The translations under genes and the position numbers were made by a program. Shown here piece after piece: positions 28,101 through 36,590 of a stretch of 64,000 nucleotides of DNA (the first letter of the stretch is position 1; the number at the start of each line of letters is the position of its first letter). Under the pieces are notes generated by a model. The model was not told where the DNA came from and did not search any database. It saw nothing but the letters and a program-made list of their open reading frames with translations. The DNA is taken from contig QBML01000005.1 of assembly GCA_003242085.1 (NCBI GenBank), forward strand, positions 62,001 to 126,000, given 5' to 3'. This stretch comes from Pseudanabaena frigida (lineage in GTDB: Bacteria > Cyanobacteriota > Cyanobacteriia > Pseudanabaenales > Pseudanabaenaceae).

Positions 28101-29345
28101 ATGACCACAACGCCGATCGCTCCCAAAGTAACTGCACAGACAACTTCGCAACCCACACTTGCAAATCGTCCCGATGTACTCGGTCGGTTTGGCATTTTTG
28201 GCGGTAAATATGTCCCCGAAACTCTCATGAGCGCTCTTACCGAGCTAGAGAACGCTTTTTATCATTACAAAAATGATGCAGATTTTAATCGCGAATTAGA
28301 CGGCTACTTGCGTGACTATGTGGGCAGACCCAGTCCTCTATATTTTGCAGAAAGATTGACTCAGCATTATGGGACAGCCCAGATTTATCTGAAGCGTGAA
28401 GACCTCAATCACACTGGCGCGCACAAAATCAATAATGCATTGGCTCAAGTTTTGCTTGCGATTCGGATGGGCAAAAAACGCGTGATTGCTGAAACAGGTG
28501 CAGGACAGCACGGTGTGGCTACAGCTACAGTTTGTGCCCGCTTTGGCTTGCAATGCGTGATTTATATGGGCGTGCAAGACATGGAGCGACAGTCTCTTAA
28601 CGTGTTTCGGATGAAGTTGATGGGGGCAGAAGTTCGCCCTGTTGAGGCGGGAACTGGCACCCTCAAGGATGCTACCTCTGAGGCAATTCGTGACTGGGTA
28701 ACTAACGTGGTTGATACGCACTACATCCTTGGTTCCGTTGCTGGTCCACATCCCTATCCGATGATCGTGCGTGATTTCCATGCTGTGATTGGCAAAGAAA
28801 GCCGCAGACAAAGTCAAGAAAAATGGGGCGGTCTACCAGACATTCTCCTTGCATGTGTCGGTGGTGGCTCGAATGCGATGGGCTTGTTCCATGAGTTTGT
28901 CGATGAGCCAACCGTCCGCTTGATTGGAGTAGAAGCCGCAGGCAAAGGCACGAATACAGAATTTCATGCAGCAACCCTGACTCTCGGTCGTGTGGGCGTA
29001 TTACATGGCGCGATGAGCTATCTATTACAAGATGAGCAAGGACAAGTTCAAGAAGCCCATTCCATTAGTGCTGGTTTGGATTATCCAGGAGTAGGGCCTG
29101 AGCACAGCTATCTCAAGGATTTGGGTCGTGCTGAATATTACAGCGTTACCGATCGGGAGGCTCTAGACGCATTCCAACGTCTCTCTCGTTTGGAAGGGAT
29201 CATTCCTGCATTAGAGACATCCCATGCGATCGCCTACTTAGAAACCTTATGTCCGCAACTAACCGCCGATCAACGCATTATTATTAATTGTTCTGGTCGC
29301 GGTGATAAGGATGTTAATACGGTGATTCAGCATTTAAGCTTGTAG
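28101..29345 (+). CDS. trpB: tryptophan synthase beta chain
   Basis: 414 residues, full length TrpB1. The PLP lysine is in [13 protein letters not shown] (Lys about residue 112), the phosphate-binding loop in GGGSNAMG (about 254-261), and [13 protein letters not shown] confirms the indole channel and catalytic Glu. It condenses indole with serine and works in an alpha2-beta2 complex; trpA is not nearby, as usual in cyanobacteria. Stands alone on the plus strand with a 388-bp upstream gap that carries the nested hairpins. Confidence 0.98.
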   Translation: MTTTPIAPKVTAQTTSQPTLANRPDVLGRFGIFGGKYVPETLMSALTELENAFYHYKNDADFNRELDGYLRDYVGRPSPLYFAERLTQHYGTAQIYLKREDLNHTGAHKINNALAQVLLAIRMGKKRVIAETGAGQHGVATATVCARFGLQCVIYMGVQDMERQSLNVFRMKLMGAEVRPVEAGTGTLKDATSEAIRDWVTNVVDTHYILGSVAGPHPYPMIVRDFHAVIGKESRRQSQEKWGGLPDILLACVGGGSNAMGLFHEFVDEPTVRLIGVEAAGKGTNTEFHAATLTLGRVGVLHGAMSYLLQDEQGQVQEAHSISAGLDYPGVGPEHSYLKDLGRAEYYSVTDREALDAFQRLSRLEGIIPALETSHAIAYLETLCPQLTADQRIIINCSGRGDKDVNTVIQHLSL

Positions 29346-29497
29346 GATTCGATCCTAGCTTGGGGCACGTTTAGGGCGTAGCAAATGCTATACATGACAA
29401 AATATGTCGTAGCTAATTGATTTTTGTAGGATAATGCAATAATACTTGCAAAAATGAAGCTACATCACCTCTAAATCGATTTTAGGTCGATAAAATT

Positions 29498-29758
29498 ATG
29501 GATATCAAGCTCATCAACATTGGCTTTGGCAATATTGTCTCAGCAAACAGAGTTGTAGCGATCGTAAGCCCTGAATCTGCTCCCATTAAGCGTATCATTA
29601 GCGATGCTCGCGAACACGGTAAATTGGTTGATGCTACCTATGGTAGAAGGACTAGAGCCGTAATTGTCACTGATTCTAGTCATGTTGTTTTATCCGCAAT
29701 TCAGCCTGAAACTGTCGCCAACCGTTTTGTGATCAGTAAAGAAGGCGCTACTGATTAA
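29498..29758 (+). CDS. remA: RemA-like DUF370 regulator
   Basis: 86 residues, starting [14 protein letters not shown] with the family motif [18 protein letters not shown] and [12 protein letters not shown]. In Bacillus RemA is a DNA-binding activator of matrix and osmoprotection genes. In cyanobacteria the homologue is conserved but less studied. Upstream of gmk as in many phyla (remA-gmk order), but here a 24-bp perfect hairpin separates the two, so cotranscription may be reduced. Family secure, role in this organism inferred. Confidence 0.9.
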   Translation: MDIKLINIGFGNIVSANRVVAIVSPESAPIKRIISDAREHGKLVDATYGRRTRAVIVTDSSHVVLSAIQPETVANRFVISKEGATD

Positions 29759-29773
29759 CCCAATTAGCAAATC

Positions 29774-29824
29774 CAAATAATTTTTAAAAAGACTTGATAA
29801 TCAAGTCTTTTTAAAAATTATTTG
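29774..29824. terminator. 24-bp perfect hairpin between remA and gmk
   Basis: Arms 29774-29797 and 29801-29824, loop TAA, all AT-rich except GACTTGA/TCAAGTC. Followed 10 bp later by the core GCGCAAAGCGCTATAAA. It interrupts a gene order conserved across bacteria. Confidence 0.7.
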
Positions 29825-29873
29825 TTTGTCTAAAGCGCAAAGCGCTATAAACCTTACAGGAATTTAAGAAACG

Positions 29874-30431
29874 TTGAGTGAAGGTAAACTAATCGTCGTA
29901 ACGGGACCGAGTGGTGTTGGTAAAGGGACTCTACTCCAAAAACTGCTTGACCGCTATCCCGATCGCATTCTTTTTTCGATCTCGGCAACGACCCGATCAC
30001 CTCGTGCAGGTGAAGAGCATGGCAGAGAGTATTTTTTTTGGAGTCGTGCTGAATTCGAGCAAAAGCGCGATGCAGGTGCATTCCTCGAATGGGCGGAATA
30101 TGCAGGAAATCTCTACGGTACGCCACGACAAGCGATTGTTGAGGCGATCGCCTTAGGGCAAATTGTATTATTAGAAATCGAACTGGAAGGGGCACGACAA
30201 GTGGCACAGTCCTTTCCTAGTGCAAAGCGGATTTTTATAGCTCCACCTTCAATGGAGGTCTTAGAGAGTCGATTACGTCAACGCAGTACCGATAGCGACG
30301 AACAAATCATCAAACGTCTACATCATGCTGAATTAGAAGTTGCTGCTGCCAATGAGTTTGATGTCACGATTGTTAATGACAACTTAGAAATTGCCATGCA
30401 ACAACTAGAAAAAGCGATGTTTCATGATTAG
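29874..30431 (+). CDS. gmk: guanylate kinase
   Basis: 185 residues from a TTG start at 29874 (TTGAGTGAAGGTAAA); no upstream ATG fits and the P-loop GPSGVGKGT begins at residue 12. It phosphorylates GMP to GDP. Other motifs: SISATTRSPRAGE (GMP binding, about residues 35-47), GREYFF and ALGQIVLLEIELEGA. Length is normal though the C-terminal tail is short. An AGGAA lies about 12 bp before the TTG. Ends before a 16-bp hairpin at 30429-30467. Confidence 0.95.
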   Translation: MSEGKLIVVTGPSGVGKGTLLQKLLDRYPDRILFSISATTRSPRAGEEHGREYFFWSRAEFEQKRDAGAFLEWAEYAGNLYGTPRQAIVEAIALGQIVLLEIELEGARQVAQSFPSAKRIFIAPPSMEVLESRLRQRSTDSDEQIIKRLHHAELEVAAANEFDVTIVNDNLEIAMQQLEKAMFHD

Positions 30432-30467
30432 AATATGTGTGCTGACTTTGCCAGCATACATATTCTA
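30429..30467. terminator. 16-bp hairpin after gmk
   Basis: Arms 30429-30444 and 30452-30467 with one G-U pair and a 7-nt loop. It begins at the gmk stop and lies before the dacB start chosen at 30483; the longer dacB frame from 30435 would start inside it. Confidence 0.65.
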
Positions 30468-30482
30468 GTTTTGGTTTCCCCA

Positions 30483-31799
30483 ATGACAATGTGGAGTTTA
30501 GTCGGCGCTTTGCTATTATCGGTCTCGACCCAAGCTCTCGACGGTCGCGAGGTCGCCACAGTGCCCCGATCGCTAATGAGCTATGCTACTCGCCCAGTAT
30601 TAGCCTCAGAAGCTCTAGCTAATACCATGCCTGACCCTGTGGCAAAACAGGCGATCGCTGCAATGCTCAATGAGCTGAAGCAGGCAGGGCTGACCAATCC
30701 CGAACAAGGTGCATGGATTCAGTCCTACGATGGCGCGATCGCTTCAGGAAATTTATCGAGTCGCCCACTGCCATCAGCATCCCTTACCAAAATTGCCACG
30801 ACCCTTGCCTCGTTGCAAACTTGGGGATCGAATTATCGTTTCATTACAAATATCAGTACAACAGGAAGCCTATCAGGCGATACGCTCAAGGGCGATTTGA
30901 TTATTGAAGGAAGTGGCGATCCATTTTTTGTATGGGAAGAGGCGATCGCCCTTGGCAATAAACTCAATCAACTCGGTATTAAACGAATTCAAGGCAATCT
31001 GATCGTCACAGGTAGATTCTCCATGAACTTTGAGGCTGGTTTACAGGAATCAGCCAATTTATTACGCTTAGCTTTTGATAGCAGTCGATGGGAAGGCGAA
31101 GTTGCTCAGCAGTATGCAACGATGCCCGTGGGAACGCTAAAACCACAGCTTGTGATTCTGGGCAACGTAAGGATTGTGCCAAATCTGGCAGCAGCTAACA
31201 TTTCCAATAGTAAATTAGCAATCCGTCATGCATCCTTACCACTCTGGCAAATCCTGAAGCGCATGAACACCTTCAGCAATAACGAGATGGCAGAGATGTT
31301 AGCCTCGCAATTAGGAGGAGGAAAACAGGTCGCGGCGATCGCGGCAAATGCTACGGATATTCCACTTTCAGAGATCAGGTTAATCAATGGTTCGGGTTTG
31401 GGGCAAGCCAATCAAATATCCCCGCGTGCGATTGTTGCGATTCTGATGGCAGTGCATAACCGCGCTCAAGTGGAAGGACTGACTCTTGCCGATCTTTTCC
31501 CAATTAGCGATTGTAACTGCGGCACGATCGAGGGACGCAAAATGCCGAGGGGCGCGATCGTCAAGACAGGAACTCTATCTGATGTTAGTGCTTTAGCAGG
31601 AGTTGTTCAAACTCAGCAGCATGGTGCGATCTGGTTTGCGCTCGTCAATCGAGGAGAAGGAAATATCGATGACTTTCACCGATCGCAAGATCGCGTATTG
31701 CAAACTTTAGTCGCTAAATGGGGATTACCCAAACTACCTACACCAATTTTTGCCGAAACTCCTTGGCGAGATAGCGATCGCAATGAAATTGTGAAATAA
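30483..31799 (+). CDS. dacB: D-alanyl-D-alanine carboxypeptidase/endopeptidase (PBP4, S13 family)
   Basis: 438 residues from ATG 30483 (MTMWSLVGALLLSVS, signal peptide). The three penicillin-binding motifs are in place: SLTK (nucleophile Ser and Lys), SNN (within TFSNNEMAEML) and KTGT (IVKTGTLSDVS). The enzyme trims or cuts peptidoglycan cross-links in the periplasm. The long insert between SxxK and SxN that marks S13 peptidases is present but short, so the protein is somewhat smaller than E. coli PBP4. Ends before a weak hairpin at 31806-31836. Confidence 0.92.
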   Translation: MTMWSLVGALLLSVSTQALDGREVATVPRSLMSYATRPVLASEALANTMPDPVAKQAIAAMLNELKQAGLTNPEQGAWIQSYDGAIASGNLSSRPLPSASLTKIATTLASLQTWGSNYRFITNISTTGSLSGDTLKGDLIIEGSGDPFFVWEEAIALGNKLNQLGIKRIQGNLIVTGRFSMNFEAGLQESANLLRLAFDSSRWEGEVAQQYATMPVGTLKPQLVILGNVRIVPNLAAANISNSKLAIRHASLPLWQILKRMNTFSNNEMAEMLASQLGGGKQVAAIAANATDIPLSEIRLINGSGLGQANQISPRAIVAILMAVHNRAQVEGLTLADLFPISDCNCGTIEGRKMPRGAIVKTGTLSDVSALAGVVQTQQHGAIWFALVNRGEGNIDDFHRSQDRVLQTLVAKWGLPKLPTPIFAETPWRDSDRNEIVK

Positions 31800-31805
31800 C
31801 TCAAC

Positions 31806-31836
31806 AAAGAAAAGGGCGCAAAGCACCCTTTTCTTT
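31806..31836. terminator. 14-bp hairpin with one mismatch after dacB
   Basis: AAAGAAAAGGGCGC pairs with GCACCCTTTTCTTT around AAA; one C-A mismatch in the GCGC core. Followed by a T-rich end. Confidence 0.7.
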
Positions 31837-31930
31837 ACCTGAAGAAATTTTGATTGAAGCTCAAACTTTTTTTAGGTTAGACTATGAAATGATTATGAAA
31901 CCCGTTGCATAACATTAGTAACTGTAAATA

Positions 31931-32293
31931 ATGTCCGTAGAGTCTGATTTAAAACCGCAAGAGTTATCTAAAAACCCATCAAAACCGATGTTTCAGTCAA
32001 AATCCCAATTAAAATCTGAGCATTGGCAAATTGTCAGCACTACATTTATCACTGTGTTTCTTGCAGAGCTTGGCGACAAAACTCAGCTGACGACACTAAT
32101 GATTTCTGCCCAATCACACCAGCCTTGGATTGTGTTTGCAGGTGCTGCGATCGCTTTAGTTTCAACCAGTTTATTAGGTGTACTTACTGGTAAGTGGTTA
32201 GCCAAAACATTTTCACAAAGCTCGTTAAATACCTTAGCGGGTTTAAGTTTTCTGATTCTTTCGATTAGCCTATTGTGGGAAGCGATCGCCTAA
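31931..32293 (+). CDS. half-size GDT1/UPF0016 cation exchanger, subunit 1
   Basis: 120 residues: a 35-residue polar N-terminus, then three membrane segments. The family motif E-x-G-D-K-T appears once (AELGDKTQLTT, about residues 53-63). Full GDT1/TMEM165 proteins carry the motif twice in a six-helix unit; here the second half is the next gene, so two halves must pair. Family members export Mn2+ or Ca2+ (Synechocystis Mnx). The two-gene form is known in cyanobacteria as hemi-exchangers. Likely protects from Mn overload. Confidence 0.85.
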   Translation: MSVESDLKPQELSKNPSKPMFQSKSQLKSEHWQIVSTTFITVFLAELGDKTQLTTLMISAQSHQPWIVFAGAAIALVSTSLLGVLTGKWLAKTFSQSSLNTLAGLSFLILSISLLWEAIA

Positions 32294-32346
32294 TTAAAAA
32301 GTAAAGCTTTGCAATGCTTTTTAGAACTACCAAGTGAGTAACAACT

Positions 32347-32628
32347 ATGGACTGGCAATTATTATTTCTGAGTTTTGGTACGATTTTTTTATCGGAGTTG
32401 GGAGACAAAAGCCAATTAGCAACTCTAAGTTTAAGTGGAAGTTCAACCGCTCCTAGATTTGTGTTTATTGGCTCTGCTGCGGCTTTACTATTAGCAAGCT
32501 CAATTGGCGTATTTCTCGGTGATAGTATCTCAGTACTTTTGCCAACAAGATTACTCAAGGCGATCGCCGCCGCATTATTCGCAATTATGGCAATGCGCTT
32601 ATTTATGGAAGATACCAATGCGGAATAA
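32347..32628 (+). CDS. half-size GDT1/UPF0016 cation exchanger, subunit 2
   Basis: 93 residues, three membrane helices with no extra N-terminus. The conserved motif SELGDKSQLAT is at residues 15-25, the Glu and Asp being the ion-binding acids. It starts 53 bp after subunit 1 on the same strand and is surely cotranscribed. The two halves align with each other around E-L-G-D-K-(T/S)-Q-L, so they come from one duplication. Which cation is moved cannot be told from sequence. Confidence 0.87.
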   Translation: MDWQLLFLSFGTIFLSELGDKSQLATLSLSGSSTAPRFVFIGSAAALLLASSIGVFLGDSISVLLPTRLLKAIAAALFAIMAMRLFMEDTNAE

Positions 32629-32698
32629 TTAGTAAAAATCTCTCCATTGGATCGACAACTAGTTCCATTTCTTGAAGTAATTAGCGAACGAATAATCC

Positions 32699-32774
32699 GC
32701 GATCGCCTCAACTACACACCATCAACAAGCGATCGCCCCAACCCAATCTCAACAACCCGCGATCGCCTCAACTA
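32699..32774. repeat. HIP1-anchored 30-bp repeat modules, cluster 1
   Basis: Three consecutive units each begin (C)GCGATCGCC and run about 30 bp: CTCAACTACACACCATC, CCAACCCAATCTCAACAA, CTCAACTATGAG. Unit two recurs at 33454-33484, in the gap on the other side of the two-gene DUF6883/DUF4926 module. Confidence 0.6.
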
Positions 32775-32796
32775 TGAGAGAACATTTGAATTCAGA

Positions 32797-33045
32797 TTAT
32801 GCTGTGACCAACTGAGCTTTTGGATGAGGTAATATTGGCTCGAAACGTAGGATCATAAATTCTTCTGGAGTTAATCCTAGAGATTCGTATGTGCGACCAT
32901 TGCGATCGCTAAATTCGATTTCAAAGGCTTGACCATTGGCAAGTATCTCAACAACTGTACCAACCTGTCCACGCCATAAATTATCTTGGGGAAGATCGAC
33001 AGTTAAAGCTACGACATCTAGAAGTTTTACTGAACTTGTTAACAT
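32797..33045 (-). CDS. DUF4926 small protein
   Basis: 82 residues from ATG 33045, which has GGAG nine bases upstream; a TTG at 33060 would add five. The core LLDVVALTVDLPQDNLWRGQ-VGTVVEIL with FEIEFSDRNGRTYES is the DUF4926 pattern, a small beta-barrel-like fold found beside DUF6883 genes and in other two-gene modules. It starts 18 bp after the upstream gene stop, so it is translated from the same message. By analogy to paired modules it could be the antitoxin or immunity partner; unproven. Confidence 0.75.
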   Translation of the reverse strand: MLTSSVKLLDVVALTVDLPQDNLWRGQVGTVVEILANGQAFEIEFSDRNGRTYESLGLTPEEFMILRFEPILPHPKAQLVTA

Positions 33046-33063
33046 ACTTATCATCTCCAATGA

Positions 33064-33396
33064 CTATAGAGGGTAGCAAGTCGTTAGTTTTGGAATATCT
33101 GAACTATGTTCAATAATCCATCCACTCCGCAGGGTTGCATTTCTATTTTGCCACGTAATCTCAAAATCCACAGTGTATCGTTGCCCAAATCTATCAGATC
33201 TGCCTAATTTAGCTTCATGAGTTTTGATAATCTCTAGCAGAATTAGCCTTAATTCTTCACCGTTTTCTGCTTTCATTCCAAGCATTGAGGAGAATAGTCT
33301 AGCTTTATGTTTGCCGTCATCATGTTCTAGATTAAGACAGTAATCCCGCAATTTACGAATATCGACAATGGCGTTGTTTGCATTGGGAATTAGCAT
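33064..33396 (-). CDS. DUF6883 small protein
   Basis: 110 residues. It opens MLIPNANNAIVDIRKLRDYCLN, continues with DDGKHKARLFSSMLGM (His-Lys-Ala core, about residues 27-42) and ends WQNRNATLRSGWIIEHSS, which fits the DUF6883 family. Members occur free-standing beside DUF4926 and as C-terminal domains of larger, toxin-like proteins, so a nuclease or other toxic activity has been suspected. Order here is DUF6883 first, DUF4926 second. Flanked on both sides by HIP1-anchored repeats, consistent with a mobile cassette. Confidence 0.75.
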   Translation of the reverse strand: MLIPNANNAIVDIRKLRDYCLNLEHDDGKHKARLFSSMLGMKAENGEELRLILLEIIKTHEAKLGRSDRFGQRYTVDFEITWQNRNATLRSGWIIEHSSDIPKLTTCYPL

Positions 33397-33453
33397 ATCT
33401 AGCTATGACTGTAATACTCGTCTTTATTTTGTCATGCTTGATTGTTTTGTAAA

Positions 33454-33505
33454 AGCGATCGCCCCCAATCCAATCTCAATAACTGCGATCGCCTAATACA
33501 TAGCC
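33454..33505. repeat. HIP1-anchored repeat modules, cluster 2
   Basis: GCGATCGCCCCCAATCCAAT and GCGATCGCCTAATACATAGC correspond to units 2 and 1 of the cluster at 32699-32774 with a few changes. The two clusters bracket the DUF6883/DUF4926 pair. Confidence 0.55.
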
Positions 33506-33546
33506 CATCAAGAGGAACCCGACTAAAAATATGTGAAAGGCAATAT

Positions 33547-33792
33547 TTACGAATTGCTGGATGTTGTTAAAGACTGTTCATTTGGTTGAGATGGAGATTG
33601 TTTGATCAGTCTCATTAATAAGCGTAAACCTTCATTAACGGCTCCTGAATCTGGGAAAAGTTTTGCAACATCAGGATCTAGTTGCACAGTAATTGGCGAT
33701 CACTTCCTACCTTGTCCACGAGCAACAACAGTGAGTTGAGTAAAGTCGTATTCTGGGCGCAAATCATCTTCCATTTCAAAGTTCTGATTCAT
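33547..33792 (-). pseudogene. BrnA-like antitoxin broken by an in-frame TGA
   Basis: From ATG 33792 the frame reads MNQNFEMEDDLRPEYDFTQL...GQGRK and hits TGA at 33702-33700 (codon 31). The same frame goes on with SPITVQLDPDVAKLFPDSGAVNE and a helix to TAA at 33549-33547, which is a ribbon-helix-helix-type antitoxin C-terminus. One base change (for example TGG to TGA) would restore an 81-residue protein. It overlaps the remnant toxin tail upstream as brnT/brnA genes normally do. Confidence 0.7.
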
Positions 33793-33874
33793 ATGCTTTA
33801 CGTTTTTTGGGAGTAGCTGGAGGGGCGCTAATTAATCGTGTGATATCTTTCGTTACAAATGTCTGGATGAATAG
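33776..33874 (-). pseudogene. BrnT-like toxin, C-terminal tail only
   Basis: 32 codons after TAA 33877-33875, ending TGA 33778-33776. The tail TRLISAPPATPKKRKAYES matches the end of BrnT toxins, whose signature is (R)IISAR(x)AT(x)(x)ERK(x)YE. The preceding two thirds of the toxin, with the catalytic core, is gone and replaced by the end of the KAP gene 9 bp away. So the toxin is dead and the module is in decay. Confidence 0.6.
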
Positions 33875-33882
33875 TTATTCGA

Positions 33883-35835
33883 TTAGTTTGGCTTAGCATA
33901 TTTTATTTCCTCTGCTTCTAGCTTTTCAATTATTGAATCCAAATAGTCCTCATTTAATTTTTTTAAATGATATCCACTAGGCTTACCTTGTTTTGATTCA
34001 GACTCCTTCGTAATATATTCTTGCAATTTATTTAGCCATACAATTTCACTAAGCAAATCTTTATTGTTCTCATTTATAATTTTATAACGTTCTTTTAATA
34101 TCACAAAAATAGATGCCTGATCTTCAGGAATCATGGAGAATAATTTACTTGTGAAGTCTTCAATATTTATTTGATTGAATATTGGTACTGCATAATATTC
34201 CGAAATAATTTTATCGTTTTGACAGACCATTTGATAAAACTTAGAAGCATCGCTAATCATAATATCTAGCAATTTTTTTGCATCATCTGCTAATTGTTTA
34301 ATTCTTATTGATTCTTGAATAGAGTCAATATAAGAAGAGAATTCTACAAATTCAGGCAAGTTAGAACCTTCAAAACCTCGATCATTAAATTTTTCAATTG
34401 CCATTTCACGCACTGATAATGCTTTAGTGGGAGGGATCTTACCAATATTATTAAGGTAATTGACATAGTCTATTGCGCTAGATAAAACTTCTTTCTTATT
34501 CTTTTTAATTAATTTTTTATCCGAAAGACTCAAGTAAATACTAATTACTTGCTTTATTTCTTGAATATCATCGAATTTTTTGTTGGCATATTCTAATTCA
34601 ACTTTGCCTAACAAATCTTCAAATTTTTCGTCAGAAAGTTTTCTCCAGTAGTAAAGCTTTTCCAAGTTCGATGTATCCCGATCATCTGGGAAATATTTAC
34701 TTAATATATGCTTAGTTAATCCTTCCGAATCAATCAAACTTTTATCGAAAAATTTCTCCCACCATTCTTTAGTTGGGAAAACCATATCTAAATCAAATTT
34801 AAAGTATAAATCATAGTTCTCTTTAACAATGTCTTTGAGAGTTTTTACATTGTCATCTTTATGCGTTTCATCTGATTTATTTGAAGACAAAGAATTATCT
34901 ATTGCTTTTAATGATAATTTTGCACGTAGATGTCTATACTCATTGACCAACCTAACAATATCACCAGATTTTATTTTTGCACTGCTAATTTCAGTAGAAA
35001 ATAGTATCAGGAATTTTAATATATCTTTTAATACTTCTGGATTGTCTTTAGCTTTTGGAGGGAAACAGGCAAAAATTCTCTTTAAATCTAAAACCATATT
35101 TCTTAAAGTTCTTAGATTCTCTCGGTTAGCTTTATTAATATATAGATCTTTTATAAAATCTACATGATCCGACAAAAACTTTTCAATGATTGGTTCTTTT
35201 ACTTCGGATGCAAAGCTTTTCAGGGCATTCTCAAAATCAGGAGCTATATTAAAAGTCTTCCCTACTAGTTTCTCTTTATTCGATTTGTAATCATGATTTT
35301 TACTCTCTAGTTTACTTTCATCTGCAATAATAACTATCTTTAGACCTTGATGTTCTAAAAACTGATTAATATATCCAAATATATCTACTAAATCTATCTT
35401 ACAGCGTTCCAAGTCATCAAAAATCAAAATCCTTTCACCAACATTCTTTAGATAGTCAGGAATATCTGGAACTTGCAAGTTTACTGATCCATCGTCTCTT
35501 CCATCGTTATCTAAATCAAACTTTATTGACGCTTTTAAGAGACCTTTAAAAAGTTTTCCAGCTATTTCCATCCCTTTGGATGACATTACAGGATGGAGTT
35601 GTTGAAAAAAAGTATCTTCAATATCGGAAAACTTAGTCATTCCAAATAGGCTGACATATAGATGCTTATGCTTTGTAGATTTCTCAAGCTTTTCAAGGTA
35701 TTGTTCAATAAACCATGTTTTACCTGAACCCCATGTACCTTTCAGCATTACAGCAAATTTAGGAGATGATAAACCACAGTAATAATCTAAATATTTCTCT
35801 ATATTGCTATTAATTGGCTCTTGTGGTTGGTTCAT
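33883..35835 (-). CDS. KAP-family P-loop NTPase
   Basis: 650 residues. Walker A GTWGSGKT at 33-40 and Walker B ILIFDDLE at 136-143 fit KAP NTPases; the usual membrane insertion between them is not evident, so this is a soluble member. The C-terminal 400 residues are Lys/Asp/Ile-rich and helical, of no known family. Base composition is clearly more AT-rich than neighbours and HIP1 sites are absent, which suggests recent transfer. KAP proteins include F-plasmid PifA, which blocks phage T7, and often sit in defence islands. The surroundings (TA remnants, Uma2) fit that. Partner genes are not evident. Confidence 0.8.
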   Translation of the reverse strand: MNQPQEPINSNIEKYLDYYCGLSSPKFAVMLKGTWGSGKTWFIEQYLEKLEKSTKHKHLYVSLFGMTKFSDIEDTFFQQLHPVMSSKGMEIAGKLFKGLLKASIKFDLDNDGRDDGSVNLQVPDIPDYLKNVGERILIFDDLERCKIDLVDIFGYINQFLEHQGLKIVIIADESKLESKNHDYKSNKEKLVGKTFNIAPDFENALKSFASEVKEPIIEKFLSDHVDFIKDLYINKANRENLRTLRNMVLDLKRIFACFPPKAKDNPEVLKDILKFLILFSTEISSAKIKSGDIVRLVNEYRHLRAKLSLKAIDNSLSSNKSDETHKDDNVKTLKDIVKENYDLYFKFDLDMVFPTKEWWEKFFDKSLIDSEGLTKHILSKYFPDDRDTSNLEKLYYWRKLSDEKFEDLLGKVELEYANKKFDDIQEIKQVISIYLSLSDKKLIKKNKKEVLSSAIDYVNYLNNIGKIPPTKALSVREMAIEKFNDRGFEGSNLPEFVEFSSYIDSIQESIRIKQLADDAKKLLDIMISDASKFYQMVCQNDKIISEYYAVPIFNQINIEDFTSKLFSMIPEDQASIFVILKERYKIINENNKDLLSEIVWLNKLQEYITKESESKQGKPSGYHLKKLNEDYLDSIIEKLEAEEIKYAKPN

Positions 35836-35861
35836 TTTCTTGGATTACTGAATTTTACTAA

Positions 35862-36449
35862 TTATCTATATATGTTCTCAAAAGCCAACATTGCTTCTAA
35901 CTGAGAATCCATCAACAGACATTGCTCCAAATGCTCAATATCCAAATCAGGCAAACATAAACTATGGGAACTCTGCACATAATCCCCATCCTGAAAGCAA
36001 AAAATACTAATCTTCCCCTCTTCCCAAAACCAAACTTCAGGAACCTCTAGCAATTGATATTTTCTGAGCTTCGCGACATTACCACTCGTCACCACCACCT
36101 CAATACATAAATCCGAAATCTCTTTCTCCGTATCAAAGTTATAGGACAAATCCGCTTGAAATTTGGTACGGCCTTGCAAGGACTGAGTATAAGTGCCAGT
36201 AGAAACAAACCGAATACGCTTGAGCATGAAATATTGCCCTAACAATGCACCAAGTAAAGTACGAATCATTTCATGGACTCGTCTGATGCCTACAATTTCT
36301 AAAACTCCCTCACAATAATTCAGCCGCACACCATTAATATCAGCAAAAGCAGACTCTAAGGCTTGGAACTGCTCCCACGTTACAAACTGTCTAACAAAAT
36401 GTTCGCGATCGGACTTAGCTAAAGCTTGGATCATGGCTTGGAGACTCAC
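35862..36449 (-). CDS. Uma2-family (DUF820) putative endonuclease
   Basis: 195 residues, typical length. The core FQADLSYNF, CIEVVVTSG, KYQLLEVPEVWFWEEG follows the PD-(D/E)XK-like pattern of Uma2 proteins (Asp, Glu-x-x, and a Glu in the WFWEEG strand). The family is strongly expanded in cyanobacteria and its role is unknown; nuclease activity is inferred from fold. It is 26 bp upstream of the KAP gene on the same strand, so the two could be cotranscribed. Confidence 0.85.
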   Translation of the reverse strand: MSLQAMIQALAKSDREHFVRQFVTWEQFQALESAFADINGVRLNYCEGVLEIVGIRRVHEMIRTLLGALLGQYFMLKRIRFVSTGTYTQSLQGRTKFQADLSYNFDTEKEISDLCIEVVVTSGNVAKLRKYQLLEVPEVWFWEEGKISIFCFQDGDYVQSSHSLCLPDLDIEHLEQCLLMDSQLEAMLAFENIYR

Positions 36450-36590
36450 AGCTTGACATCACGATTTTAGCTTGAATTTTTAGATGCTGTAAGGCGATCG
36501 CAGCCATAATTTTCTCAGATCAGGATCAATGTAACGGTGGTAACGGTAAATTAGTAGTTAGAACCAAAAACAGCAAAAGAAAAACTAGAT

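Noticed and set aside
32647-32832. 61-codon frame across the HIP1 repeats
   Set aside because: Created by the repeat itself (RDRLNYTPSTSDRPN pattern); no start signal.
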